DNA of 64,000 nt from Kitasatospora sp. MAA19 (GCF_029894125.1 NZ_JARXYZ010000001.1:124001-188000), one strand, 5' to 3'; counted from the stretch's first letter, positions 17,838-26,449 are shown. Program-made: numbers and translations. Notes: a model not told the origin generated them from the sequence alone.

Positions 17838-18268
17838 GACAACTGCCCTCTCCTGCATTAGCCGACCGCGCCGTCGCGCCCTACCCCCACGATGACACAC
17901 CGCTACGCGGATTCCAGGCCCCGGATTCGACCCGCCCTGAAGATGGGGATCCCTGCGGCTCCGACGGCGAGAAGATCCCGTCGGCTCCGCGAGTCCAGCC
18001 GGCCGGCCCGCTGGCGCAACCGTCCCCACACTGCCCCTGCCGACCCGCCTCGCCAAGGCACTGGACGCATCACTGAACATCGGCCTGGACGGCGACACCT
18101 CCACCGTCGCCTTCGGACCACACGTGGCCTGACCCCATCCCGGCCTCGGTTTCGGTCTCAGTTCTGGGCTCATTCATCAACGTTCAGCGGCGTCCACAGG
18201 CCCCTCCACCGACCTCTCCGCCGCAGGTCAGGACAGTTCCGGACCCACCCGTACACCCGCGTGCAGAA
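17838..18268 (+). other. Region upstream of attachment copy 4, no intact gene
   Basis: This 431-bp stretch holds the phosphatase promoter and the attachment arm. On the plus strand there is a short open tail ending at TGA 18130-18132 (it reads LAKALDASLNIGLDGDTSTV near its end). That tail has no start and no recognised family and may be the end of a lost gene. The arm motif GGTCTCAGTT begins at 18154. Confidence 0.4.
18154..18178 (+). other. Arm-type motif upstream of attachment copy 4
   Basis: GGTCTCAGTT followed by GGCTCATTCA, exactly 115 bp before the core at 18269. It matches the motif before copies 2 and 5 in sequence and distance. Confidence 0.6.
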
Positions 18269-18322
18269 TTGGAAAGCGTGTTGGGGGCAACCCCTCACGA
18301 GTTCGAATCTCGTATCCTCCGC
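18269..18322 (+). repeat. Attachment core copy 4 (tRNA-Ser 3' end)
   Basis: A 54-bp direct copy identical by eye to 4662-4715. The tRNA 5' half is missing. It separates modules C and D and is followed by a terminator-like hairpin. Confidence 0.92.
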
Positions 18323-18327
18323 CGGCA

Positions 18328-18360
18328 GAAGGCCCGGACCGCACAGCGGTCCGGGCCTTC
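18328..18360 (+). terminator. Terminator-like hairpin after attachment copy 4
   Basis: GAAGGCCCGGACCG and its complement form a 14-bp stem with a short loop (CACAG). The same stem sequence follows copy 5, so the two copies share more than the tRNA core. Confidence 0.75.
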
Positions 18361-18416
18361 GTCGTCAGCGGGTCGCCGCTGCCGCGGGTAGTGCGTCGGC
18401 GGCTCGCAACCGGCGG

Positions 18417-19085
18417 TCACTCTCCCGAGTCGGCGATCCGGTAGCCGACCGTGGGCGTGGTGGCGATCACAGGTGGTTCGCCGAGCTTGCGTCGGAGTCT
18501 GCCGATGGTCACCGCGACGGTGTTGGTGAACGGGTCGGCGTGCTCGTCCCACACCTGCTCCAGCAGGGCCTCCGCACTGAGGAATGCGGGGCTGGCCTGC
18601 AGCAGGGCGGCGAGGACCTCGAACTCCTTGACCGAGAGGTCGAGCCGTCGCCCGTCCCGCGTGGCGGCGCGGCGGACGGGGTCGAGTTCGATGCCGGCCG
18701 CGCGGAGCACTCGGGCGCGGGCGTAGGGCCGCCGGCGGGCCAGGGCCCGTAGCCGGAGAACGAGTTCGGGGAAGTGGAAGGGTTTGACCAGGTAGTCGTC
18801 GGCCCCCAGACTCAGGCCGCCGACGCGGTCACCGGGCGAGTCGGCGGCGGTAAGCATCAGCACCATCGGCCTCTCGTCCCGGTCGGTGACCATCTGGCAG
18901 AGCGCGTCGCCGTGGATGCCTGGCAGGTCGCGGTCCAGCACGATCGCCTCATACGCGGCGGTGTCCAGTTTGGCGGCGGCCTCCAGACCGTCATAGGCGA
19001 CGTCCACCGCCATGCCCTGGTCGCGCAGGCCCTCGGCCACGAGGTCAGCGAGCACCCGCGCGTCCTCGACCACCAACACCCTCAT
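18417..19085 (-). CDS. OmpR/PhoB-family response regulator
   Basis: A 222-residue DNA-binding response regulator. The receiver has the acidic pair ED at 7-8, phosphoacceptor Asp51 in VLDRDLPG and the Lys of LVKPFHF. The C-terminal winged helix (LDLSVKEFEVLAALL to TVAVTIGRLRRKLG) ends in the usual TVGYRIA. Its start overlaps the stop of the kinase gene by 4 bp. With the kinase it probably controls the divergent ABC exporter genes of the same module. Confidence 0.95.
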   Translation of the reverse strand: MRVLVVEDARVLADLVAEGLRDQGMAVDVAYDGLEAAAKLDTAAYEAIVLDRDLPGIHGDALCQMVTDRDERPMVLMLTAADSPGDRVGGLSLGADDYLVKPFHFPELVLRLRALARRRPYARARVLRAAGIELDPVRRAATRDGRRLDLSVKEFEVLAALLQASPAFLSAEALLEQVWDEHADPFTNTVAVTIGRLRRKLGEPPVIATTPTVGYRIADSGE

Positions 19086-20275
19086 GCCGTGGCCTCCTGG
19101 TTGCCGCCGGCCTGCGGCAGGGTGACGGTGGCCCGCAGACCACCCCCGGAGCGGGCATGCAGCTCCAGCGTGCCACCGTGCGCCTCGGCGACCGCCGCGA
19201 CGATGGCGAGCCCGAGACCCGATCCGTCGCTGCCGCGGGTTCGCTCCGCGCCGATCCGGCGGAACGGGCGGACGAGCTGTGCCGCCTCGTCCTGCGTCAG
19301 CGCCAGTCCGCCGTTGTCCACGACCAGGTGGACGAGCGCGTCGCTATCGGCGTGGACGGCGACGCGTAGCCAGCCGTCGGGCTCGTTGTGCTGCGCCGCG
19401 TTGTCGACCAGGTTCTGCACCAGTCGGCGCAGCAGGGTCCGGCTGCCGTACACGCGAACGGCGGAGCCGCTCTCGCGGGTTGCCGTCAGACCGCGGCGAG
19501 CGATGGCGTCGGCCCGCTCGTCGAGGGCTTCGGCGGCGAGCTCGTCCAATCGGACGGTCTCGGAACCCGGCAGCACGCCGTGCTGGGCGCGGGCCAGGGT
19601 CAGCAGGCCGTCCAGCAGCCGGTCGACCTGGTCGAGCTCAGCGCGGACCCGGCCCGCCAGCCTCCGCGTCTGCTCGGGGAGGGGGCCCGGCTTGGCGAGC
19701 GTCACGTCCACTGCCGCCCGCATGGTGGCCAGCGGGGTACGCAGTTCGTGGGAGGCATCGGCGACGAATCGCCGCTGGGCCGTGAACGCGCCCTCCAGGC
19801 GCGCCAGCAGCCCGTCGATGGTGTCGCCGAGGTTCCTCAGCTCGTCGCGCGGGCCCTGGACGGCGAGCCGCTCGTGCAGGCTGTCGGCGGAGATCCGGCG
19901 GGTGGCGGCGGTCATCGCGCGCAGCGGGTGCAGCACCCGCCCGGCGGCATACCAGCCGAGCACGACCGAGACCACGCCCATCACTGTCAGGCCGACAGCC
20001 AAGCCGAGGAGCAGTTGGTGCGTCTGCTGGGTGTGGGCCTCGGTGAGTTGGTGCTCAAGGCTGGCGATCCGCTCCTGGGCACCAGACGGGACGGGCCCGG
20101 TCCCGTTGTCCGGGGCAGGCGCGACGGCCACCGAGCCGCCCGCGATCAGCCCGACCACCGCCAGCGTCGTGGCACCTGAGGCCACGAAGAGGGTGGAGTA
20201 CAGGGTGGTGAACTGCCAACGGACGCTGCGGCGGCGCAGCACCGATGGCGTGAGCAAACCCTGGTCCACCGTCAT
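19082..20275 (-). CDS. Sensor histidine kinase
   Basis: A 397-residue membrane kinase from ATG 20275, preceded by GGGGGAGAGAGG; an earlier start at 20296 would overlap that site. There are two membrane segments (about 25-50 and 88-108) around a short outside loop. A HAMP region, the H-box ASHELRTPL (His176), the N-box NLVDNAAQHN and the G-box GSDGSGLGLAIV follow. The short sensor loop suggests sensing at or in the membrane, as with antibiotic-responsive kinases next to exporters (inference). Confidence 0.94.
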   Translation of the reverse strand: MTVDQGLLTPSVLRRRSVRWQFTTLYSTLFVASGATTLAVVGLIAGGSVAVAPAPDNGTGPVPSGAQERIASLEHQLTEAHTQQTHQLLLGLAVGLTVMGVVSVVLGWYAAGRVLHPLRAMTAATRRISADSLHERLAVQGPRDELRNLGDTIDGLLARLEGAFTAQRRFVADASHELRTPLATMRAAVDVTLAKPGPLPEQTRRLAGRVRAELDQVDRLLDGLLTLARAQHGVLPGSETVRLDELAAEALDERADAIARRGLTATRESGSAVRVYGSRTLLRRLVQNLVDNAAQHNEPDGWLRVAVHADSDALVHLVVDNGGLALTQDEAAQLVRPFRRIGAERTRGSDGSGLGLAIVAAVAEAHGGTLELHARSGGGLRATVTLPQAGGNQEATA

Positions 20276-20426
20276 CGGTCCTCTCTCCCCCGCCACCTGG
20301 CTGCCTGATCAGGCTAGGCGAGGCGCCCTAACAGCGGCATGACAGCGCCCGTTCCGCCCGTGTCACGCAGGCGCACGCAACGTGGTGCCCGGAGTCGAAG
20401 ACTGAGGGAGAGGACGGGCGGCCGCG

Positions 20427-21368
20427 ATGAGGGACGACGTCGGGATCGAGGTGGCGGGCCTGCGGAAACGCTTCGGGGCGACGCAGGCACTGGACGGGAT
20501 GACGTTCGCGGTCCGGCCCGGTCGGGTGACCGGGTTCGTGGGTCCGAACGGCGCGGGCAAGTCCACCACAATGCGGGTGGTGCTGGGTCTGGACGCACCC
20601 GACGCGGGCCGCGCACTGGTCGGCGGCCGGCCGTACCGGAGCCTGCGCAGTCCGTTGACGCGGCTGGGCTCGCTGCTGGACGCCGGAGCGCTGCAGCCCA
20701 GCCGGACCGCCCGTAACCACCTGCTGTGGCTGGCGCATTCACAGGGCCTGCCGGCGCGCCGGGTGGATCAGGTGCTGGAGCAGGTGGGGCTGGCCGACGC
20801 GGCACGGCGCCGGGCGGGCGGCTTCTCGTTGGGCATGCGTCAGCGGCTCGGCATCGCGGCGGCGCTGCTCGGCGACCCGCCCGCGCTGATGTTGGACGAA
20901 CCGTTCAACGGCCTGGACCCGGAGGGTATCCGGTGGATCCGCGGCCTGCTCACCTCGCTGGCGGCCGAGGGCCGCGCGGTACTGGTCTCCAGCCACCTGA
21001 TGGGCGAGCTGGAGGACGTCGCGGACCACTTGGTGGTGGTCGGGCGCGGCCGGGTCGTGGCCGACACCGGTGTGCGCGAGCTGCTGGCCGGGGTCGCGGC
21101 CGGCCGGGTGATGCTGCGCACCTCCGAACCGCTCGCTGCCGCCGAGGTGTTGTCGCACACCGGCGCCACCGTGCAGGTGACCGGACCCGGGACCCTCGGC
21201 ATCACCGGGCTGCCAGGCGAGGCGATCGTCGCACGCCTCACCGCGGCGGCGGTGCCGTTCGCCGAAGTGGCCACCCACCGCGTGACGCTGGAGGAGGCCT
21301 ATCTCGCGCTCACCGGGGATGCCGTCCAGTACCGGAGTGCCGACTCGGCGGCGGGGGTGGAGCGATGA
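20427..21368 (+). CDS. ABC transporter ATP-binding protein
   Basis: A 313-residue ATPase with Walker A GPNGAGKSTTMR, signature FSLGMRQR, Walker B ALMLDEPFNGLDPEG and the switch histidine in VSSHLMGE. The C-terminal extension of about 90 residues is typical of antibiotic exporter ATPases (BcrA/DrrA group). It is divergent from the two-component system, with about 150 bp shared promoter space, and is followed by two permease genes with ATGA overlaps. Confidence 0.94.
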   Translation: MRDDVGIEVAGLRKRFGATQALDGMTFAVRPGRVTGFVGPNGAGKSTTMRVVLGLDAPDAGRALVGGRPYRSLRSPLTRLGSLLDAGALQPSRTARNHLLWLAHSQGLPARRVDQVLEQVGLADAARRRAGGFSLGMRQRLGIAAALLGDPPALMLDEPFNGLDPEGIRWIRGLLTSLAAEGRAVLVSSHLMGELEDVADHLVVVGRGRVVADTGVRELLAGVAAGRVMLRTSEPLAAAEVLSHTGATVQVTGPGTLGITGLPGEAIVARLTAAAVPFAEVATHRVTLEEAYLALTGDAVQYRSADSAAGVER

Positions 21369-22873
21369 GGGCGCTGCACGCCGAGTGGACCAAGTTCCGC
21401 ACCGTGCGCGGCTGGGTGCTGGGCTCCGTCGGCGCGATGCTGGCGTCCGTGCTGTTCCTGCTGGTCGGCACGGCCTCGTCGAACCAGCACCCACAGGGCG
21501 TGACAGCGCTCCCGGTCGGCCCCGGCGGCGAGGCGGTCAACGACAGCTTCTACTTCGTGCACCGGGCACTGACCGGCGACGGCAGCATCACAGTCCTGGT
21601 GACAGCGCTGACTGGCGTACTGGCTGATCCGGCGGGTGGGCCGGGCGGAAACACGTCCGGCGTCACCCCGTGGTCCAAGGCCGGGATCCTGGTCAAGGAG
21701 AGTCTCGACCAGGGTTCACCCTACGCGGCGATGATGGTCACCGGCGCGCATGGGGTGCGGATGCAGAACGACTTCACGCACGACCGCGCGGGCCTGGCCG
21801 GAAGCCCCTCGGCCGCCGAGCCGCGCTGGCTGCGGCTCGTCCGGACGGGCAGGACAGTCATCGGCCTTGACTCAATCGACGGCGTGCGTTGGACCGAGGT
21901 CGGCGCCGCGCGGCTCCCCGAGCCGGCGACAACGGTGCAGGTGGGGCTGTTCGTCGCCGCCCCGGCGGCGGTACAGGCGAGTGGTGGCGGCAGCAGCAGT
22001 CCGGCCACGGCCACGGGAGACTTCCGTCGCGTAACGCTCAGCGGCGCCTGGGGGCAGGCGGCCGGAGGATGGCAGGGCGGGCAGGTGGGCGGCGACGCCG
22101 GGACCTCGGGCAGCTACGCGCCCGGCACCATCGGCGGCTGGACGGCGACGACCGGCGAGGGCTTCACCGTCACCGGCGCGGGCGACATCGCCCCCGTGGT
22201 CGGCGGGCCGGCGCTCGGACCGGCATTCACCGTGGAGACCTTCCTCGTCGGCACGTTCGTGGGCTTGATCGTACTGACAGTGGTGGCCGTGCAGTTCGTC
22301 ACCACCGAGTACCGCCGCGGGCTGCTCGGACAGACCCTCGCGGCGACACCGCACCGCAGCAGGACACTCGCTGCAAAGGCCACGGTGGTCGCGACGGTCG
22401 CCTTCGCCGTCGGTGCGGCAGCCGCCACCGTGAGCATCCCGCTCGGTGAACTGCGGGCGCACGCCACCCACTTCGCCGTGCTCACCGTACCCACGGCGGT
22501 CCAGGCGCGCGCGGCACTCGGCACGGGGCTGCTGCTGGCCGCGACGGCGGTCCTGTCGCTGGCCCTCGGTGTGGTGCTGCGGCGCAGCGCCACAGCGATC
22601 ACCGCGGTGGTGGCCGCGACGGTGTTCCCGCACCTACTCGCCTTTGGTGGCATGCTTCCGAGCGGCCCGGCCGAGTGGGTGCTCCGGCTCACCCCGGCGG
22701 CGGGCTTCGCCGTCCAGCAGACCCTGCCGCGCCACGACCAGGTGCTCAGCGTCTACGCTCCCTCGTCGGGTTACTTCCCGCTCTCCCCCTGGGGAGGCCT
22801 CGCCGTGCTCGGTACCTGGAGCGCGCTCGCTCTCGCGGCGGCAGCCATGCTGCTGCGCCGGAGGGACGCATGA
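21365..22873 (+). CDS. ABC transporter permease with large extracytoplasmic domain
   Basis: A 502-residue membrane protein starting in an ATGA overlap. One membrane segment (about 15-36) is followed by a soluble stretch of roughly 240 residues outside the cell. That stretch contains WSKAGILVKESLDQG, MQNDFTHDRAG and VRTGRTVIGLDSIDGVRW, a pattern like the beta-sandwich DUF1349/LamG-type fold. Five or so further membrane segments come after residue 280. The inserted domain may bind the substrate or a glycan. The domain assignment is by pattern only. Confidence 0.8.
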   Translation: MRALHAEWTKFRTVRGWVLGSVGAMLASVLFLLVGTASSNQHPQGVTALPVGPGGEAVNDSFYFVHRALTGDGSITVLVTALTGVLADPAGGPGGNTSGVTPWSKAGILVKESLDQGSPYAAMMVTGAHGVRMQNDFTHDRAGLAGSPSAAEPRWLRLVRTGRTVIGLDSIDGVRWTEVGAARLPEPATTVQVGLFVAAPAAVQASGGGSSSPATATGDFRRVTLSGAWGQAAGGWQGGQVGGDAGTSGSYAPGTIGGWTATTGEGFTVTGAGDIAPVVGGPALGPAFTVETFLVGTFVGLIVLTVVAVQFVTTEYRRGLLGQTLAATPHRSRTLAAKATVVATVAFAVGAAAATVSIPLGELRAHATHFAVLTVPTAVQARAALGTGLLLAATAVLSLALGVVLRRSATAITAVVAATVFPHLLAFGGMLPSGPAEWVLRLTPAAGFAVQQTLPRHDQVLSVYAPSSGYFPLSPWGGLAVLGTWSALALAAAAMLLRRRDA

Positions 22874-23670
22874 GTGGCGTCGACACCATCGGGTTCCGCC
22901 GGGCCTGCCGCGCCGAGTGGACGAAGCTCCGCACCGAGGCCGGACACGGCTGGCTGCTGCTCGGCCTGGTTCTCGTCACGGTCGGCGTCGGCGCGGCTGT
23001 GTCCGCGAGCGTCCCGTGCCCGGCGTCGGGCTGCGGTCAGGACCAGGTGCGACTCAGCCTGGCCGGGGTGTCGGTGAGCCAGGCGCTCGCCGCTGTCACG
23101 GCCCTCCTGCTCGTGGGCGGCGAGTACGGCACCGGCCTGATCCGCACCACGCTTGTGGCACTGCCCAGGCGCGGCACGGTGCTGGCAGCGAAAGCCACCG
23201 TGCTCAGCGGAACGGTCCTCGCAGTCGGAAGCGTCGCCGTGCTCGCCTCCATCCTCGCGGGACACCTGCTCCTGCCGGGCGCCGGGTACACCCCCGCCCA
23301 CGGCTACACCCAGCTCTCCCTCGCCGACGGGCCGACCCTGCGCGCGGCAGCCGGCTCGGTGCTCTACCTGGTCCTAGTGGGCCTGCTCACCCTCGGCGTC
23401 GCCGTCGCGGTTCGGGACGCGGCGGTCGCGGCGGGCGTCGTGTTGGCGCTGCTCTACCTCTTCCCGCTGCTCAGCCATGTCGTCACCGAGCCGCACCTGC
23501 AGCGGCTGCTGGCACGGCTCGGCCCGATGCCGGCGGGCCTCGCGATCCAGGCGACGACGAACCTGAGCCATCTCCCCATCGGCCCCTGGGCGGGCCTCGG
23601 CGTTCTGGCCCTCTGGGCGGCGACCGCGCTGTTCCTCGGGGGCACGATCCTGCGGCTGCGGAACGCGTGA
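22870..23670 (+). CDS. ABC transporter permease
   Basis: A 266-residue permease starting in an ATGA overlap with the previous gene. It begins ACRAEWTKLRTEAG, the AEWTK start typical of this exporter class. About six membrane segments are visible, and the middle holds GGEYGTGLIRTTLVALPRRG. With the other permease it forms the membrane part of the exporter. It is the last gene of module D, 77 bp before the arm motif. Confidence 0.9.
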   Translation: MSGVDTIGFRRACRAEWTKLRTEAGHGWLLLGLVLVTVGVGAAVSASVPCPASGCGQDQVRLSLAGVSVSQALAAVTALLLVGGEYGTGLIRTTLVALPRRGTVLAAKATVLSGTVLAVGSVAVLASILAGHLLLPGAGYTPAHGYTQLSLADGPTLRAAAGSVLYLVLVGLLTLGVAVAVRDAAVAAGVVLALLYLFPLLSHVVTEPHLQRLLARLGPMPAGLAIQATTNLSHLPIGPWAGLGVLALWAATALFLGGTILRLRNA

Positions 23671-23747
23671 ATCCACACGCGTGGCGCCGGCCCGGACACT
23701 TCTCGTGCCCGGGCCGACCTCGTCACGGTGGTGAAGTTGCCGCCCGT

Positions 23748-23771
23748 GGTCTCAGTTCTGGTCTCATTCAC
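23748..23771 (+). other. Arm-type motif upstream of attachment copy 5
   Basis: GGTCTCAGTT followed by GGTCTCATTCA, starting exactly 115 bp before the core at 23863, as with copies 2 and 4. The stretch between also shares a CAGGTCAGGA block with copies 2 and 4. Confidence 0.6.
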
Positions 23772-23862
23772 CGCAGTCCAGCGAGGTTCAGAGCCTGGGC
23801 AGCGCCCCGCTTCACCCCAGGTCAGGACGGGTACGAACCCCGGCGGACAGCGTTCGGGAGAA

Positions 23863-23916
23863 TTGGAAATCGTGTTGGGGGCAACCCCTCACGAGTTCGA
23901 ATCTCGTATCCTCCGC
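23863..23916 (+). repeat. Attachment core copy 5 (tRNA-Ser 3' end)
   Basis: A 54-bp direct copy of the tRNA-Ser core with one change (GGAAATCG for GGAAAGCG). It ends module D. The tRNA 5' half is missing. No further clear core was found downstream in the window. Confidence 0.92.
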
Positions 23917-23921
23917 CGGCA

Positions 23922-23955
23922 GAAGGCCCGGACCGTTTCGACGGTCCGGGCCTTC
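23922..23955 (+). terminator. Terminator-like hairpin after attachment copy 5
   Basis: A 14-bp stem GAAGGCCCGGACCG with its complement closes a TTTCGA loop. It is nearly identical to the hairpin at 18328-18360. Confidence 0.75.
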
Positions 23956-24001
23956 GTCGTTCTCCGTCTCGGTCGGCCCCGCCCCGCCAAGGTCGGCATG
24001 G

Positions 24002-24865
24002 TCAGTGTGCGGACGCCAGGAGCCGTCGCACCGCCGTCGGCGTGTGGCCCAGGTAGTGGCGCATGGTCCGGGTCAGATGAGCCTGGTCGGCGTAGCCGAG
24101 GTCGGCGGCGAGGGTGCTGAGGCTCTGTTCGCCTGCCTCGATGCGGTCGAGGGCCCTGCCGATACGGACGCGGTGACGGTAGCGAGTCACCGACACGCCC
24201 AGCTCACGCGGGAAGGCCCGGCTCAGCCGGTAGGGAGAGACGCCGAGCAACTCGGCCAGGGAGAACAGCGTGTCCGAGGCCGGGTCTGCTTCGGTGATCG
24301 CCTCGCGGGCGGCTGCCACGAGGCCCTGGTCGTGTCTGGCGCGCGCTTCGGCGATCGGTGTCCGGCCGGGCGAGATCCGGCCGATGGCGGTCGACAGGAG
24401 AGCCAGCAGTTCCTCGGAGAGCGCGTAGTCGACATCTCCCGACTCAGAAGCGGCGAGCAGCCGGCGATGGGTCAGGTCCAGGCTTGGGTCGACGTAGACC
24501 GTGTGTGCGGCCTGCCCTGTGATCTCCCCGGCCAGTGAGCGCCACAGCTTCGGCGTCACGCTGATCGCCGTGCAGACGTCGCCGCCGGCGGGGTGGGCGA
24601 AGCTCTCCTCCTCTCCCGGGATCCCCACGTAGGCCAGCGTCGCGTCGATCTCGGCGGGCACGCCGGCGGCCATCCTGCGGAACCGGCCTCGGCGCACGAG
24701 CACCACGCGGTAGTCGCCCCGGACTTCCGGTACCGACCAATGAGTGTGGTCGTCGCGGCAGGTCACCGAGCTGATGCCGAAGTCGGGACGGGTGGCGACA
24801 GGAACGGCAGTGAGCACCCTGCGGACGCTACGCGGCGGGTCTGACAGCAGCGCAAGGATGTTCAA
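24002..24865 (-). CDS. AraC-family transcriptional regulator
   Basis: A 287-residue regulator with an N-terminal cupin-like sensing half and a C-terminal double helix-turn-helix (SLAELLGVSPYRLSRAF and LSTLAADLGYADQAHLTRTM). The start is uncertain: only TTG 24863-24865 opens the longest frame, and internal starts are possible. It is divergent from a VOC protein gene and is its probable regulator. Confidence 0.88.
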   Translation of the reverse strand: MNILALLSDPPRSVRRVLTAVPVATRPDFGISSVTCRDDHTHWSVPEVRGDYRVVLVRRGRFRRMAAGVPAEIDATLAYVGIPGEEESFAHPAGGDVCTAISVTPKLWRSLAGEITGQAAHTVYVDPSLDLTHRRLLAASESGDVDYALSEELLALLSTAIGRISPGRTPIAEARARHDQGLVAAAREAITEADPASDTLFSLAELLGVSPYRLSRAFPRELGVSVTRYRHRVRIGRALDRIEAGEQSLSTLAADLGYADQAHLTRTMRHYLGHTPTAVRRLLASAH

Positions 24866-24955
24866 GACGAGGGCCTGCCGCCGGGAGCACGCTGGCGGGG
24901 TGCGAGGGGCCGTTTCCTTCGCACCTCGCCAGTACCGACATCAGGAGTCATCGGC

Positions 24956-25333
24956 ATGCCCGTGCTCAAGCAGCTCAGCACTGTGGTCATCGACTGCGTC
25001 GATCCGGCCGCGCTGGCCGCGTTCTACCAAAAGGCCACCGGGTGGGAGATCACCTACAGCGACCAGGAGTTCGCGTCGCTGGGCGACGGCGACGGCACCC
25101 CGGTCCAGCTCGCCTTCGTCCGCGACGAGGGCTACCAGGCGCCCGGCTGGCCCGACGGCGCCAAGCACATGCACCTCGACTTCACCGTCACCGACCTGGA
25201 CGACGCGACCGGGGAACTGCTCGGCTTCGGAGCTTCCCGGCCCGAGTTCCAGCCGGGCGACGGTCAGTGGATCGTCCTCACCGACCCCGAGGGCCACCCG
25301 TTCTGCCTCACAGCCGCCACCACCCGCAACTGA
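24956..25333 (+). CDS. VOC family (glyoxalase-like) protein
   Basis: A 125-residue protein starting at ATG 24956 after AGGAG. It has two beta-alpha-beta modules, with TVVIDCVDPAALAAFYQKAT at the start and HMHLDFTVTDLDDA in the middle, ending in DPEGHPFCLT. Such proteins bind metals and act in detoxification, resistance or dioxygenation; the substrate is not readable. It is divergent from the AraC regulator and followed by an SRPBCC gene. Confidence 0.9.
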   Translation: MPVLKQLSTVVIDCVDPAALAAFYQKATGWEITYSDQEFASLGDGDGTPVQLAFVRDEGYQAPGWPDGAKHMHLDFTVTDLDDATGELLGFGASRPEFQPGDGQWIVLTDPEGHPFCLTAATTRN

Positions 25334-25356
25334 GCCCGCGCAGAGGAGACCAACCC

Positions 25357-25773
25357 ATGGCATCCATCCACCGCGACATCCTGATCGACGACTCCCCCGA
25401 AAACGTCTGGGCCGCCATCCGAGACTTCGGTGAGGTCCACAAACGCCTCGCGCCGGGCTTTGTCACCGATACCCGCGTCGAGGGCGACATCAGGATCGTG
25501 ACCTTCGCGAGCGGGATCGTGGTGCACGAGCTGATCGTCGACCTTGACGACGAGGCCCGGCGCATCGCCTACGCGGTGGTCGGCGGCTCCCTGGAGCCCA
25601 CGCACCACCACGCGTCCATGCAGGTCCTCAGCGACACCGAGAGCCGCAGTCACTTCGTCTGGATCATCGACGTGACGCCGGACAGCCTCGGGGAGCCCAT
25701 CGCCGAGATGGTCGACCAGGGGATCCGAGTGATCAAGCGCACCCTTGATCGAGAAGCCGCTCCGACCCACTGA
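25357..25773 (+). CDS. SRPBCC family protein
   Basis: A 138-residue START-like (Bet v 1 fold) protein, from ATG 25357 with GAGGAGA upstream. It begins IHRDILIDDSPENVWAAIRD, the family start, and has the later HASMQVLSDTESRSHFVWII strands. The fold forms a pocket for hydrophobic ligands. It follows the VOC gene by 23 bp and is probably co-transcribed with it. Confidence 0.87.
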   Translation: MASIHRDILIDDSPENVWAAIRDFGEVHKRLAPGFVTDTRVEGDIRIVTFASGIVVHELIVDLDDEARRIAYAVVGGSLEPTHHHASMQVLSDTESRSHFVWIIDVTPDSLGEPIAEMVDQGIRVIKRTLDREAAPTH

Positions 25774-25853
25774 TCAGCAGGCCGTCGACGGCGGTTTCCA
25801 GGGGCCTTCGTCGTGCCCGCAGTTCACCGTCCAGGGCAAGCCGCCGGGACGGC

Positions 25854-26399
25854 TCAGCGCGGAGCGTCCTCACCGGGGAGTCGGTGGCGGAGGGCGTCCT
25901 GGGAGTCGACGTACTTGAGCATGAGGCGGGCGAACTCCAGGCGCTCCCGCTCGGTCCAGTCGGCGGTGATGTACTCGAAGGCCGAGCGCTGGTGGCGGCC
26001 GAAGCGGGCCATCAGCTCACGGCCGTCGGGGCTCAGTCGGAGGACGGTGCGGCGGCCGTCCTGCTGGGAGGCCGCACGGATCAGATAGCCGGCCGAGATG
26101 CAGTCGGAGACCATGCGGCTGGCCACCGACGGGTCCACGCCCAGGTGCCGCGCGACCGCGCCGACGGTGATCTCGCCGGCACCGGGCTGCCCGGCCAGCC
26201 CGTTCTCCGGGACGCTCTCCCGGACGTTCTGCTCGGCCTCCAGGACGATCCTGAGTACCAGCGTGCGACTGAGGTCCTTCTGGGAGATCGGGTCCTCGAC
26301 CTCCAGGAGCGAGGAGCGTCGCAGCTTCCCGAAGGCCGGACCCACGGCGTCCAGCAGCTCGTCCGCCGTCTTCGGCTCGCGCTTCGTCATGACCCCCAT
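25854..26399 (-). CDS. MarR-family transcriptional regulator
   Basis: A 181-residue winged-helix protein with the DNA-binding segment ITVGAVARHLGVDPSVASRMV and the wing DGRRTVLRLSPDGREL. The start may be 26399 or the in-frame ATG at 26390. It is divergent from an NmrA-like oxidoreductase and an MFS exporter. A short palindrome in the gap could be its operator. Confidence 0.88.
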   Translation of the reverse strand: MGVMTKREPKTADELLDAVGPAFGKLRRSSLLEVEDPISQKDLSRTLVLRIVLEAEQNVRESVPENGLAGQPGAGEITVGAVARHLGVDPSVASRMVSDCISAGYLIRAASQQDGRRTVLRLSPDGRELMARFGRHQRSAFEYITADWTERERLEFARLMLKYVDSQDALRHRLPGEDAPR

Positions 26400-26449
26400 C
26401 GTACAGACATGGATGACTCCACGAAGGCATGTGTTGACTTACAAATGTG

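Noticed and set aside
11897..23916. Possible extra tRNA-Ser genes at the four downstream core copies
   Set aside because: Each copy starts in the anticodon loop. The acceptor 5' strand, D-arm and 5' anticodon stem are missing, so no tRNA can fold.
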